Below are positions 51,830 through 59,485 of a DNA stretch of 64,000 bases, piece after piece (position 1 is the stretch's first letter; every line of letters begins with the position of its first letter). A program made the position numbers and the translations under genes. The notes under the pieces are model-generated. The model saw nothing but the letters and a program-made list of their open reading frames with translations. It was not told the origin of the DNA and did not search any database. Origin of the DNA: Enterocola sp045654205 (lineage in GTDB: Bacteria > Bacteroidota > Bacteroidia > Bacteroidales > Paludibacteraceae); NCBI GenBank assembly GCA_045654205.1, contig JAZOMZ010000028.1, forward strand, positions 1-64,000, given 5' to 3'.

Positions 51830-53386
51830 ATGGCAACAGATAAAATTCAAAACCTAATTGAGCTAAGAGAAAAAGCTCGTTTGGGTGGAGGTCAAAAAAG
51901 AATTGACTCACAACATAGTAAAGGTAAACTTACCGCTCGTGAACGCATCGAAATGCTTCTAGATGAAGGTAGTTTTGAAGAAATGGATATGTTCGTAACA
52001 CACCGTTGTACAAACTTCGGAATGGATAAAGATAAATTCCTAGGTGACGGTGTTGTAGTAGGTCAAGGTACTATCGACGGACGTTTAGTATTTGTATTTG
52101 CACAAGACTTCACCGTATTTGGTGGTTCTTTATCAGAAACAGTGGCTATGAAAATATGCCATGTAATGGATAAAGCTATGAAAGTAGGTGCTCCTATCAT
52201 TGGTATCAATGACTCAGGTGGTGCTCGTATCCAAGAAGGTCCTAACGCTCTTGCAGGTTACGCAGAAATCTTCGAACGCAACATTCTTGCATCTGGTGTA
52301 GTTCCTCAAATTTCATTAATCTTCGGTCCTTGTGCTGGTGGTGCAGTTTATTCTCCTGCTCTAACAGACTTCATTATGATGACAGAAGAAAACAGCTACA
52401 TGTTCATCACTGGTCCTAAAGTGGTAAAATCTGTAACTGGCGAATCTGTTTCTGTTGACGAACTAGGTGGTGCTGCAGTACACTCTACAAAAACTGGTGT
52501 TTCTCACCTACGTGCTGCAAACGAAGAAGAAGGTCTTGCAACAATCCGTCGCTTAATGTCATTCATCCCACAAAACAATATGGAAAATGCTCCAGTGGTA
52601 GAATGTACAGACCCAGTTGACCGTATCGACGACGCTCTTAACACCCTTGTTCCAGACAATCCAAACAAACCATACGATATGAAGGAAATCATCACTTCTA
52701 TCGTGGACAACAACGATATGCTAGAAATTCAACCAGAATTTGCTCCAAATATCATTTGTGCATTTGGTCGTTTCAACGGTGTTTCTACAGGTATCATTGC
52801 AAACCAACCTAGCTGTTTAGCTGGTGTACTAGACTGCGACGCTTCTCGTAAAGCTGCTCGTTTCGTACGCTTCTGCGACGCGTTCAATATTCCAATCCTT
52901 ACTCTTGTAGACGTTCCTGGATTCCTTCCTGGTACAGGCCAAGAATATGCAGGTATCATCGTTCACGGTGCTAAACTTATGTTTGCTTACGGTGAAGCTA
53001 CAGTGCCAAAAGTAACTGTTACTATCCGTAAATCTTATGGGGGTTCTCACATTGTGATGAGCTGTAAACAACTTCGTGGAGACTTCAACTATGCTTGGCC
53101 AGGTGCTGAAATTGCAGTTATGGGGCCTTCTGGTGCAGTAGAAGTGCTACAAGCTAAAGCGATTGCAGCAATCGAAGACAAAGAAGAACGTGCTAAATTC
53201 ATTGCTGAAAAAGAAGCAGAATACCGTGATAAATTCGCTAACCCATATCAAGCAGCTTCTATGGGCTACATTGATGACGTTATCGAACCACGCAATACAC
53301 GTTTCCGTGTGATTCGTGCATTTGAATCGTTGAAAAACAAACGATTAACTAATCCACTTAAAAAACACTCAAACATTCCTTTATAA
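51830..53386 (+). CDS. mmdA: Methylmalonyl-CoA decarboxylase carboxyltransferase (alpha) subunit
   Basis: 518 residues, the acyl-CoA carboxyltransferase fold. Biotin-site GINDSGGARIQEGPNALAGY, IFGPCAGGAVYSPALTDFIMM, and the second half VDVPGFLPGTGQEYAGIIVHGAKLMFAYGEATVPKV are standard. It transfers CO2 from methylmalonyl-CoA to the biotin carrier. As it sits with gamma, biotin and beta genes, it is the decarboxylase not propionyl-CoA carboxylase. Codons are strongly optimised. Confidence 0.95.
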   Translation: MATDKIQNLIELREKARLGGGQKRIDSQHSKGKLTARERIEMLLDEGSFEEMDMFVTHRCTNFGMDKDKFLGDGVVVGQGTIDGRLVFVFAQDFTVFGGSLSETVAMKICHVMDKAMKVGAPIIGINDSGGARIQEGPNALAGYAEIFERNILASGVVPQISLIFGPCAGGAVYSPALTDFIMMTEENSYMFITGPKVVKSVTGESVSVDELGGAAVHSTKTGVSHLRAANEEEGLATIRRLMSFIPQNNMENAPVVECTDPVDRIDDALNTLVPDNPNKPYDMKEIITSIVDNNDMLEIQPEFAPNIICAFGRFNGVSTGIIANQPSCLAGVLDCDASRKAARFVRFCDAFNIPILTLVDVPGFLPGTGQEYAGIIVHGAKLMFAYGEATVPKVTVTIRKSYGGSHIVMSCKQLRGDFNYAWPGAEIAVMGPSGAVEVLQAKAIAAIEDKEERAKFIAEKEAEYRDKFANPYQAASMGYIDDVIEPRNTRFRVIRAFESLKNKRLTNPLKKHSNIPL

Positions 53387-53395
53387 TTCGTGACT

Positions 53396-53755
53396 ATGGT
53401 ACAATTAGCAATAAACTGGACAAACGCAGGCATTATCACCGGTATCGGTTTTGGCCTTGTAGTTGTGTTGTTGATACTATTGGTTTTTGTGTTAATGGGA
53501 TTCGGTGCCATTATGGTACGCCTAAATGCTCCTAAAAAAGAAAAGAACCTAAAACCAGTAGCCGTTGTGCCTACTCCTGATGCAACAGAAGAACCTGTAG
53601 AAATTACAGGCGAAGAATTGGCTGCTATCGCAATGGCTATTCAATTAAGCAAGGAGTCTGCTCACGACGTGGAATCTAAAGTCCTAACAATTGTGTCGAA
53701 TCCAAATTCGGCTTGGGCTTCTAAAACATTTGGTATAAATAATTTAATTCGTTAA
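53396..53755 (+). CDS. mmdD: Sodium-pump decarboxylase gamma/delta subunit (OadG-like)
   Basis: 119 residues with one N-terminal membrane helix (GIITGIGFGLVVVLLILLVFVLMGFGAIM), a charged tail and a C-terminal NPNSAWASKTFGINNLIR, typical of Bacteroidetes OadG. It holds the membrane complex together. ATG 53396 is chosen over GTG 53390, which is 4 nt after the mmdA stop. Confidence 0.85.
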   Translation: MVQLAINWTNAGIITGIGFGLVVVLLILLVFVLMGFGAIMVRLNAPKKEKNLKPVAVVPTPDATEEPVEITGEELAAIAMAIQLSKESAHDVESKVLTIVSNPNSAWASKTFGINNLIR

Positions 53756-53761
53756 ATCAAA

Positions 53762-54481
53762 ATGAAAAATTTTAAATTCACAATAAACGGTAATGTTTAC
53801 GAAGTGGGTATTGAGGCTGCAGAAAACGGCAAATCAAACGTAAACGTAAACGGTAAATCGTATGTAGTAGAAGTTGAAGCAGACGTAATGCAAGCAACTG
53901 CTGTGCGTCGTCCACTTGCTACTCCATCAGCAAAAACCACCTCAGGTGTTATGAAATCTCCTCTTCCAGGTAAAGTACTTAAAGTATTAGTGGCAGAAGG
54001 TCAAGTAGTAAAACGTGGTGATATCCTTATGGTAATTGAGTCTATGAAGATGGAAAACAACATTGCTGCTCAAGCAGATGGTGTTATCCGTTCTATCAAA
54101 GTGGCTGCTGAACAAAGCATTCTTCAAGGCGACGCTCTTCTAGAAATAGAATCTGTTGCTCAAGAAGCAGAACCAGCTCCAGCTCCAAAACCAGCTCCAG
54201 CGCCTAAAGCTGCTCCTGCTCCTAAGGCAGCACCAGCTCCAGCACCAGCACCTAAAGCTGCAGCAGGTGCAAAATCTGTAGTTAGCCCACTACCAGGTAG
54301 CGTAATTAAAGTAATCGCTAAAGTTGGTGATGAGGTTAAACGCGGTCAAGCTGTGATGGTTATTGAATCTATGAAAATGGAAAATAATATTCCTGCTCCA
54401 CGTGATGGTAAAGTTACTGCTATTCACGTTTCTGCAGGTAACAGTGTAATGCAAGGCGATGCATTAATAGACATTGAATAA
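53762..54481 (+). CDS. mmdC: Biotin carrier protein with two biotinyl domains
   Basis: 239 residues. An N-terminal beta domain (residues 1-60) precedes biotinyl domain 1 (SGVMKSPLPGKV ... VIESMKMEN, Lys96) and, after a Pro/Ala linker (residues about 137-168, PAPAPKAAP units), biotinyl domain 2 (VSPLPGSVIKV ... IESMKMEN, Lys205). Known MmdC/AccB-type carriers of this family usually have one domain at 130-180 aa. Each would be biotinylated and shuttle CO2 between MmdA and MmdB. It lies in operon order mmdA-mmdD-mmdC-mmdB. Confidence 0.93.
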   Translation: MKNFKFTINGNVYEVGIEAAENGKSNVNVNGKSYVVEVEADVMQATAVRRPLATPSAKTTSGVMKSPLPGKVLKVLVAEGQVVKRGDILMVIESMKMENNIAAQADGVIRSIKVAAEQSILQGDALLEIESVAQEAEPAPAPKPAPAPKAAPAPKAAPAPAPAPKAAAGAKSVVSPLPGSVIKVIAKVGDEVKRGQAVMVIESMKMENNIPAPRDGKVTAIHVSAGNSVMQGDALIDIE

Positions 54482-54486
54482 GAGAT

Positions 54487-55932
54487 ATGAAAACATTATA
54501 TCGTGTTATTATCACATTATTAGCATGCGTAACATTTAGTGTTGCGTATGCTACTGAAACAACAGATTCTGTCGCAAACTACGACGATCAAATCATGTTG
54601 ATTTCAGAAGAAACCGCTGATGAGGTAGCAGAAGAAGCTCCTGCTGCAACAGAAAAAACAGAGGAAAATTTATCAATTTCTGGTAGCTTGAGCAAGTTCT
54701 TTGGTGAAATGGGTATTGTAAAAATCTTTGCAAATAATTCCGATTCAACTGCAACGAACCATGTTGTTACAACAGAGAGTTCTGATGTCGAAGCAACCAA
54801 AGATAATACTAAGGAGACATCAGATTGGCGCAATATAGTAATGATAGCAATTGGCTGTTTACTGCTTTATCTTGCTATTGTTAAAAAATTTGAGCCTCTA
54901 CTATTATTACCTATCGCAATGGGTATGATACTTACCAATATTCCTGGTGCAGGTATGTTCCATGGTGCTTGTTTTGCGGGCGGTCACGTGCATTGGCAAG
55001 AGTTGGCTGCAAATGGTGGTCTTCTAGACTACTTATATTTAGGTGTAAAACTTGGTATTTATCCTTGTTTAATCTTTATAGGTGTAGGCGCGATGACAGA
55101 CTTCGGTCCACTTCTAGCAAACCCTAAGAGCCTTCTTCTAGGTGCTGCAGCACAAATTGGTATTTTCGTTACCTTCCTTGCTGCAATTGGTATGGGCTTT
55201 AATCCAGCAGAAGCTGCTTCTATCGGTATTATTGGTGGTGCGGATGGTCCAACAGCTATTTTCTTAACATCAAAATTAGCTCCTGATTTATTAGGTCCTA
55301 TCGCAGTGGCTGCATATTCTTATATGGCACTTGTACCAGTGATTCAACCTCCTATCATGCGTGCTTTAACAACTAAAAAAGAACGCGAAATAGAGATGAA
55401 ACAACTCCGTATGCCATCTAAAACAGAAAAGATTATCTTCCCAATAGTAGTAATTATTGTAGTATGCTTAATCCTTCCTTCTGCAGCTTCTCTTATTGGT
55501 TGCTTAATGCTAGGTAACTTAATGAAAGAATGCGGTGTAGTTGATCGTCTTGCTAAAACAGTTCAAAACGAACTTATGAACATTGTAACTATCTTCTTAG
55601 GTATCACAGTAGGTGCTACAGCAACTGCAGATGCATTCTTAAATGTTAAAACACTTATGATTCTTGCTGTAGGTATCGTAGCATTTGGTATGGGTAGTGC
55701 AGGTGGTGTACTTCTAGCTAAATTTATGAACTTATTCCTAAAAGAAAAAATCAATCCACTTATTGGTTCTGCAGGTGTATCTGCTGTGCCAATGGCGGCT
55801 CGTGTATCTCAAAACGTAGGTCAAGAAGCTAATCCTTCAAACTTCCTACTAATGCATGCTATGGGTCCTAACGTAGCGGGTGTGATTGGATCTGCAGTGG
55901 CTGCAGGTATTCTGCTAAGCTTCTTAGGATAA
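54487..55932 (+). CDS. mmdB: Sodium-translocating decarboxylase beta subunit with extended N-terminus
   Basis: 481 residues. The membrane core starts near residue 113 (DWRNIVMIAIGCLLLYLAIVKKFEPLLLLPIAMGMI) and has the DGP motif IIGGADGPTAIFLTSKLAP and NVGQEANPSNFLLMHAMGPNVAG, the sodium and carboxybiotin sites. The first 20 residues look like a signal peptide (MKTLYRVIITLLACVTFSVAYA), followed by about 90 acidic and Ser/Thr residues, unusual for the family (normally about 380-430 aa, no signal). It decarboxylates carboxybiotin and exports Na+. The repeat copy B starts 1 nt after the stop. Confidence 0.9.
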   Translation: MKTLYRVIITLLACVTFSVAYATETTDSVANYDDQIMLISEETADEVAEEAPAATEKTEENLSISGSLSKFFGEMGIVKIFANNSDSTATNHVVTTESSDVEATKDNTKETSDWRNIVMIAIGCLLLYLAIVKKFEPLLLLPIAMGMILTNIPGAGMFHGACFAGGHVHWQELAANGGLLDYLYLGVKLGIYPCLIFIGVGAMTDFGPLLANPKSLLLGAAAQIGIFVTFLAAIGMGFNPAEAASIGIIGGADGPTAIFLTSKLAPDLLGPIAVAAYSYMALVPVIQPPIMRALTTKKEREIEMKQLRMPSKTEKIIFPIVVIIVVCLILPSAASLIGCLMLGNLMKECGVVDRLAKTVQNELMNIVTIFLGITVGATATADAFLNVKTLMILAVGIVAFGMGSAGGVLLAKFMNLFLKEKINPLIGSAGVSAVPMAARVSQNVGQEANPSNFLLMHAMGPNVAGVIGSAVAAGILLSFLG

Positions 55933-55933
55933 G

Positions 55934-55990
55934 TATAAAATGATTTTAAAGGGCACGCCTAAAAACTGCTCCTTTAAAATACATTTTATA
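55934..55990 (+). repeat. Post-stop structured repeat, copy B (internally deleted)
   Basis: TATAAAATG-ATTTTAAAGG and CCTTTAAAAT-ACATTTTATA flank an 18-nt middle (GGCACGCCTAAAAACTGCT-like). The core at 55943-55980 keeps only the two ends of the 109-nt element (38 nt), so about 71 nt are missing. It begins next to the mmdB stop and would fold into a simple hairpin. Confidence 0.75.
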
Positions 55991-56002
55991 ATAATTTAAT
56001 AA

Positions 56003-56041
56003 TTTAAGCGGTCACTGAGCTTGTCGAAGTGCCCGCTTAAA
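56003..56041. repeat. Hairpin with CACTGAGCTTGTCGAAGTG core
   Basis: TTTAAGCGG-T-CACT and AGTG-C-CCGCTTAAA form an arm of about 13 bp around GAGCTTGTCGA. A related hairpin in the opposite orientation is at 56256-56290. The core is of the kind seen in many bacterial REP-like repeats. Confidence 0.7.
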
Positions 56042-56074
56042 TATTACAAAAATAACCTTTATCTATGTCTAAAT

Positions 56075-56185
56075 ATGGCTGATAATTATTTAGAAAAACA
56101 GTATGCAGATTATGAAAAAAGGCGTGCCGAATGGGAACGCCAGAAAAAATATGGTAAATTGTATACAAAAAAGCAATCGCATTAA
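56075..56185 (+). CDS. 36-residue basic protein of unknown function
   Basis: ATG 56075 to TAA 56183 encodes MADNYLEKQYADYEKRRAEW followed by ERQKKYGKLYTKKQSH. It is rich in Lys, Arg, Tyr and Glu and predicted fully helical. I recall short Bacteroidales proteins with a MADNYLEK-like start, sometimes mislabelled dehydrogenase, but cannot confirm. It is isolated between repeats. Its stop codon lies inside the loop of a T-run terminator, which argues it is a real transcribed gene. Confidence 0.65.
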   Translation: MADNYLEKQYADYEKRRAEWERQKKYGKLYTKKQSH

Positions 56186-56199
56186 AGTGATTGCTTTTT
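56168..56199 (+). terminator. Terminator overlapping the end of the 36-residue gene
   Basis: AAAAGCAATC and GATTGCTTTT pair around GCATTAAAGT, which contains the stop codon; a T-run follows. Confidence 0.85.
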
Positions 56200-56211
56200 T
56201 TGTTAACTCCT

Positions 56212-56318
56212 AATTATTCGCTTCGCTCATGATTTTGCTCACGCTCGGCATAATCAATGCTGGGCACTTCGATAAGCTCAGTGACCGCATTGCTTCTGCT
56301 CTCGCTTACTCGCAAAAT
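56212..56318. repeat. Cluster of REP-like hairpins between the small gene and luxS
   Basis: ATTCGCTTCGCTCATGATTT, CTCACGCTCGGC, a hairpin AATGC-GG-CACT/AGTG-CC-GCATT around TCGATAAGCTC (56256-56290), and CTGCTCTCGCTTACTCGC follow one another. Each piece recurs in the window (261-345, 23232-23250, 45720-45742, 56003-56041). No ORF is seen here. Confidence 0.6.
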
Positions 56319-56750
56319 TCATAACTTATCTAACACTTCTTTTGCATATTCAATAGCTCCGTGAAGCGAAAGGTCGCGATAGTTGCCACACTGTATTGCA
56401 TTAGCAGCAGGTACCTCTGTGGAGTTTATAACCTTGACTAGTGCGTTTTTAAGTGCTGTTTCTATGGTGGCTACTTCTACATCGCCCCATACAATAAAGT
56501 AAAAACCTGTTCTACAGCCCATAGGAGAAAGGTCGATAACATTATCCACTTCTTCTCTTAGATAACCTGCTAGGAGATGCTCTAATGCGTGCAAAGCCGC
56601 AGTAGGAATAGCTGCCTCATTTGGTTGCATGAACCTTAAATCAAACTTGCTCACTTTATCTCCTTTCTCACCTGTCAATAGACCGCATTTTCTCACAAAA
56701 GGTGCTTTTACCTTTGTGTGGTCCATAGTAAAACTTTCTACTTTTATCAT
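56319..56750 (-). CDS. luxS: S-ribosylhomocysteine lyase
   Basis: Iron/zinc enzyme that splits S-ribosylhomocysteine to homocysteine and the AI-2 precursor DPD. The metal motif is HALEH (His54, Glu57, His58), the catalytic Cys is in SPMGCRTGFYF, and the third metal ligand in NAIQCGNYRDLSLHG. 143 aa is slightly short but complete. It lies in opposite direction to the mmd operon, between repeats and the FadL-like gene. Confidence 0.96.
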   Translation of the reverse strand: MIKVESFTMDHTKVKAPFVRKCGLLTGEKGDKVSKFDLRFMQPNEAAIPTAALHALEHLLAGYLREEVDNVIDLSPMGCRTGFYFIVWGDVEVATIETALKNALVKVINSTEVPAANAIQCGNYRDLSLHGAIEYAKEVLDKL

Positions 56751-56813
56751 TGTATATTAATTAGGAATTAGGAATATAATTTTTCTCATCTAATCACCGA
56801 ATAATCTATCTTA

Positions 56814-58397
56814 TTAAAATCTTATTCCATATGTTAGGACAATTTGATTGCGTACACTACGAAGTCCTATTGGTTCAAAATTATCTAGGTTAAATTCACT
56901 GCCATCATATTTTGTAAATGATGGAGCGTATGGATAATAATCTGCTGTATTTACTTGATAAACATATGCTAAATCGATAGCATGTCTGCCTATTCTATAA
57001 CCGATACCTGCAGTGATATTATATGAATCTTTTTCGTTGTAATAATCTACGTCTGTTCTTACATCGTTGTAATAGTAGCCTCTGCTCATGTATTCAGAAA
57101 CTCGTGGAGTAGAGTAGCCTCCACCAAGTCTTAATGATAAATCTTCAGTAGGTTTTATTTCTATACCAGCGCGTAGAGTGTGGCGATCTATTAAGTCATT
57201 TGAGTATAGATACTCAATATCGTCATTGTTGCCATTGATAGCAGCTGAGTTTTCGTATTCATAATCGATACCAATGAAACCAAATTTACCCAAAACAAAT
57301 CCCAAACTACCAATAGCTTTAAGTGGACCTGTAAGGTGTGTTCCGCCTACAGAGGATGGAGTTTGTGTGAAGCCTTGTTGGCGATAACCGCTTATGTCAT
57401 ACACATTGTAATCGCAGTTTGATGATGAATAGTCATCTAGTACATAAACTGTTGGAGTGTGGAATGCAGCACCTATGCGTAGCCACTTAGTTGGTTTTGC
57501 AATAAGACCTATTTTATAAGTGAATCCAACAGATTCAAATCCGTATGTGTTATGTAATGTATACACGCTACCATCTGCAAATGATTCTTGAAGAGTGGTA
57601 TTCTTGCCATATACTGCATAGTCACATTCAAATGTCATACCCCAGTAAATAAGGTTGTTGAAGTTTCCCGCAAAAGCAAGAGCAAAATCATTGGCAGAGC
57701 CATATTCTTCAAATCTTATATATTGTTGTGTTGTTCCTCTGCCAGACCAATCATATAGTGAAGTGTATTTGTCGTCTCTATCATTGTATTTTAGGTCTGT
57801 AAGGTAAGAGTCAAAACCAATTACAGAAGTCCAAGGTATAGAAGAATCGTCGTACGCAGGGTTTGTGTTATCAAACCATTGGGTATCTGAGTTTGCTAAT
57901 GCGTCTACTGGAATGTCATCTGTCATGGCAGCAACCCATTGTGTATATGAATGTGGTTGACGACCATTGTAATGTCCCATTCTAGCAAACTTTTTACTTT
58001 GGTTATATGCTATACCTAAGTTGAAGTTTAATAGATTTTTATTTTCTTCAAAAACCCATGTGCCAACGTATGCTAAGTTTTGTAGGTCGATATTAGTTCT
58101 AGTGTTTTCAGAAGAAGAGGTGGAAAAACTGTTTTGTAATGTTGTGTTATCCCAATGAACATTGCCAGAAATAGTTAGTTCAGAACTTCTGTAGATACCA
58201 ATACCTGCAGGGTTGTAGAATATGGTAGAAGCATCTCCACCAAGGGCACCCATTGCACCGCCTACAGACATAAAGCGTGCAGTACCGTTAAGTTCACTAC
58301 TAGAAGCCAAAAGTGCATCGTATGCAGTTTGTGTTTGTGCAAAAATACTTAATTGGGCAATTGCTACAACAAATATAGATAAAATAAGTTTCTTCAT
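56814..58397 (-). CDS. OmpP1/FadL-like outer-membrane protein
   Basis: 527 residues: signal peptide MKKLILSIFVVAIAQLSIFAQ, then GTARFMSVGGAMGALGGDASTIFYNPAGIGIYRSSELTI, the N-terminal hatch-like segment of the FadL/TodX family. The remainder is a 14-stranded-type barrel with alternating aromatic residues, ending RNQIVLTYGIRF. It probably imports hydrophobic compounds. It is a single-gene unit between luxS and the low-complexity protein gene. Confidence 0.85.
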   Translation of the reverse strand: MKKLILSIFVVAIAQLSIFAQTQTAYDALLASSSELNGTARFMSVGGAMGALGGDASTIFYNPAGIGIYRSSELTISGNVHWDNTTLQNSFSTSSSENTRTNIDLQNLAYVGTWVFEENKNLLNFNLGIAYNQSKKFARMGHYNGRQPHSYTQWVAAMTDDIPVDALANSDTQWFDNTNPAYDDSSIPWTSVIGFDSYLTDLKYNDRDDKYTSLYDWSGRGTTQQYIRFEEYGSANDFALAFAGNFNNLIYWGMTFECDYAVYGKNTTLQESFADGSVYTLHNTYGFESVGFTYKIGLIAKPTKWLRIGAAFHTPTVYVLDDYSSSNCDYNVYDISGYRQQGFTQTPSSVGGTHLTGPLKAIGSLGFVLGKFGFIGIDYEYENSAAINGNNDDIEYLYSNDLIDRHTLRAGIEIKPTEDLSLRLGGGYSTPRVSEYMSRGYYYNDVRTDVDYYNEKDSYNITAGIGYRIGRHAIDLAYVYQVNTADYYPYAPSFTKYDGSEFNLDNFEPIGLRSVRNQIVLTYGIRF

Positions 58398-58420
58398 GTT
58401 TTGGTTTAGTTAATATGTTA

Positions 58421-59383
58421 TTATCTGCGTCCGCCTCTGGTAGCTGCGCCGCCTGAGCGAGAGTTGCCGCCACCTCTAGTTACAGTACCGTTTGAACGTG
58501 TACCTCCACCACGATTTGTAGATACTGAGCCATTGTTGGTAGTTGTGTTGCGTTTAGTTACTGTTCCAGTATTTGTATTGCCACGTCCACCACGAGTTGT
58601 TGTAGTGGTGTTTCTATTTGTATTACCAGAACGGCTTACGCTACTATCTGTATTTCTTCTTGTGTTTGTAGGACGAGCTGTAGTTCCGTCTGTATTTCTA
58701 TGTTTAGACTCTGGACGAACTGTATTACCTCTTGAATTTCCTCCACGGTCATAATCCCTAGTATGAGCATTTGTAGGACCATGATGATGACTAGGACCGT
58801 GATGATGACCAGGGTCGTGTGGTCTAGGAGCAGGATGGTGAGGGTGATGAGGAGGATAGTATGGATAAGGCTTATATGGATATGGACGATATGGTGAATA
58901 TGGATAATATCCTGGATATGGGCTATATGGGTGTACCCAGAATGGGTCATACCATGGGTCGTACCAAATGCTTCCCCAAGAATTCCATGTAAACCATGAG
59001 TCATAATACCATGGGCTGTACCAGTTTGTCCAACCTAAATTTACATAAACATTTGCAGAAGAGTTTGCTTCTTCCTCTGGATCTGTGTAGTTGTAAACAT
59101 ATACATTTTCGGCGTTTTCTATATTTACAACTTCAGGATCATAGAATCTTATAATTTCTTTTGTGTATTTGTAATCTTCACCTAAGTCTAGTACAGAATC
59201 TGCTACAACTGAAACTTCAGTTGTGCTTACTCTGTTATATTCATCTATAGTTCTGGTAGTGTTTGTAGCTCCTTTAGAACCTTTGTTAGATTTATAGGTG
59301 CCACTATCGTAAATATCGTCATATTGTGCAAAAGCACTAATAGATAAACCGACAACTAATAAAAAAATACAAAAACGTTTCAT
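58421..59383 (-). CDS. Exported low-complexity protein (Tyr-Pro, His-Pro, Arg-Asn-Thr repeats)
   Basis: 320 residues from ATG 59383 (signal MKRFCIFLLVVGLSISAFAQ). An N-terminal roughly 110-aa region is followed by a WY/P-rich stretch (NWYSPWYYDSWF; YPYSPYRPYPYKPYPYYP), a His-rich stretch (HHPHHPAPRPHDPGHHHGP) and an Arg/Asn/Thr/Gly tail with RNT repeats. The order suggests an extracellular, possibly metal-binding or matrix protein. No named family is recognised. The longer frame from 59434 is rejected as it lies at the -7 box (59439-59432). Confidence 0.75.
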   Translation of the reverse strand: MKRFCIFLLVVGLSISAFAQYDDIYDSGTYKSNKGSKGATNTTRTIDEYNRVSTTEVSVVADSVLDLGEDYKYTKEIIRFYDPEVVNIENAENVYVYNYTDPEEEANSSANVYVNLGWTNWYSPWYYDSWFTWNSWGSIWYDPWYDPFWVHPYSPYPGYYPYSPYRPYPYKPYPYYPPHHPHHPAPRPHDPGHHHGPSHHHGPTNAHTRDYDRGGNSRGNTVRPESKHRNTDGTTARPTNTRRNTDSSVSRSGNTNRNTTTTTRGGRGNTNTGTVTKRNTTTNNGSVSTNRGGGTRSNGTVTRGGGNSRSGGAATRGGRR

Positions 59384-59431
59384 AGCATATAAATTTAGTT
59401 GTATCTTTACGTCTTGATAATTAATGTCTGA

Positions 59432-59439
59432 CAAAGATA
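59432..59439 (-). promoter_or_regulatory. -7 element of the low-complexity protein gene
   Basis: Minus-strand TATCTTTG, about 50 nt before the ATG at 59383. No convincing TTG is seen 20 nt further upstream. Confidence 0.5.
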
Positions 59440-59485
59440 CGAATTAATTAAAATTAGTGGTTTAATTTTTAGTTAAAAACATTAT

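Noticed and set aside
58464..59004. Frames antisense to or shifted within the low-complexity gene (58464-58754 and 58636-59004)
   Set aside because: Low-complexity codons open all frames; only the 59383 start has a signal peptide and promoter.
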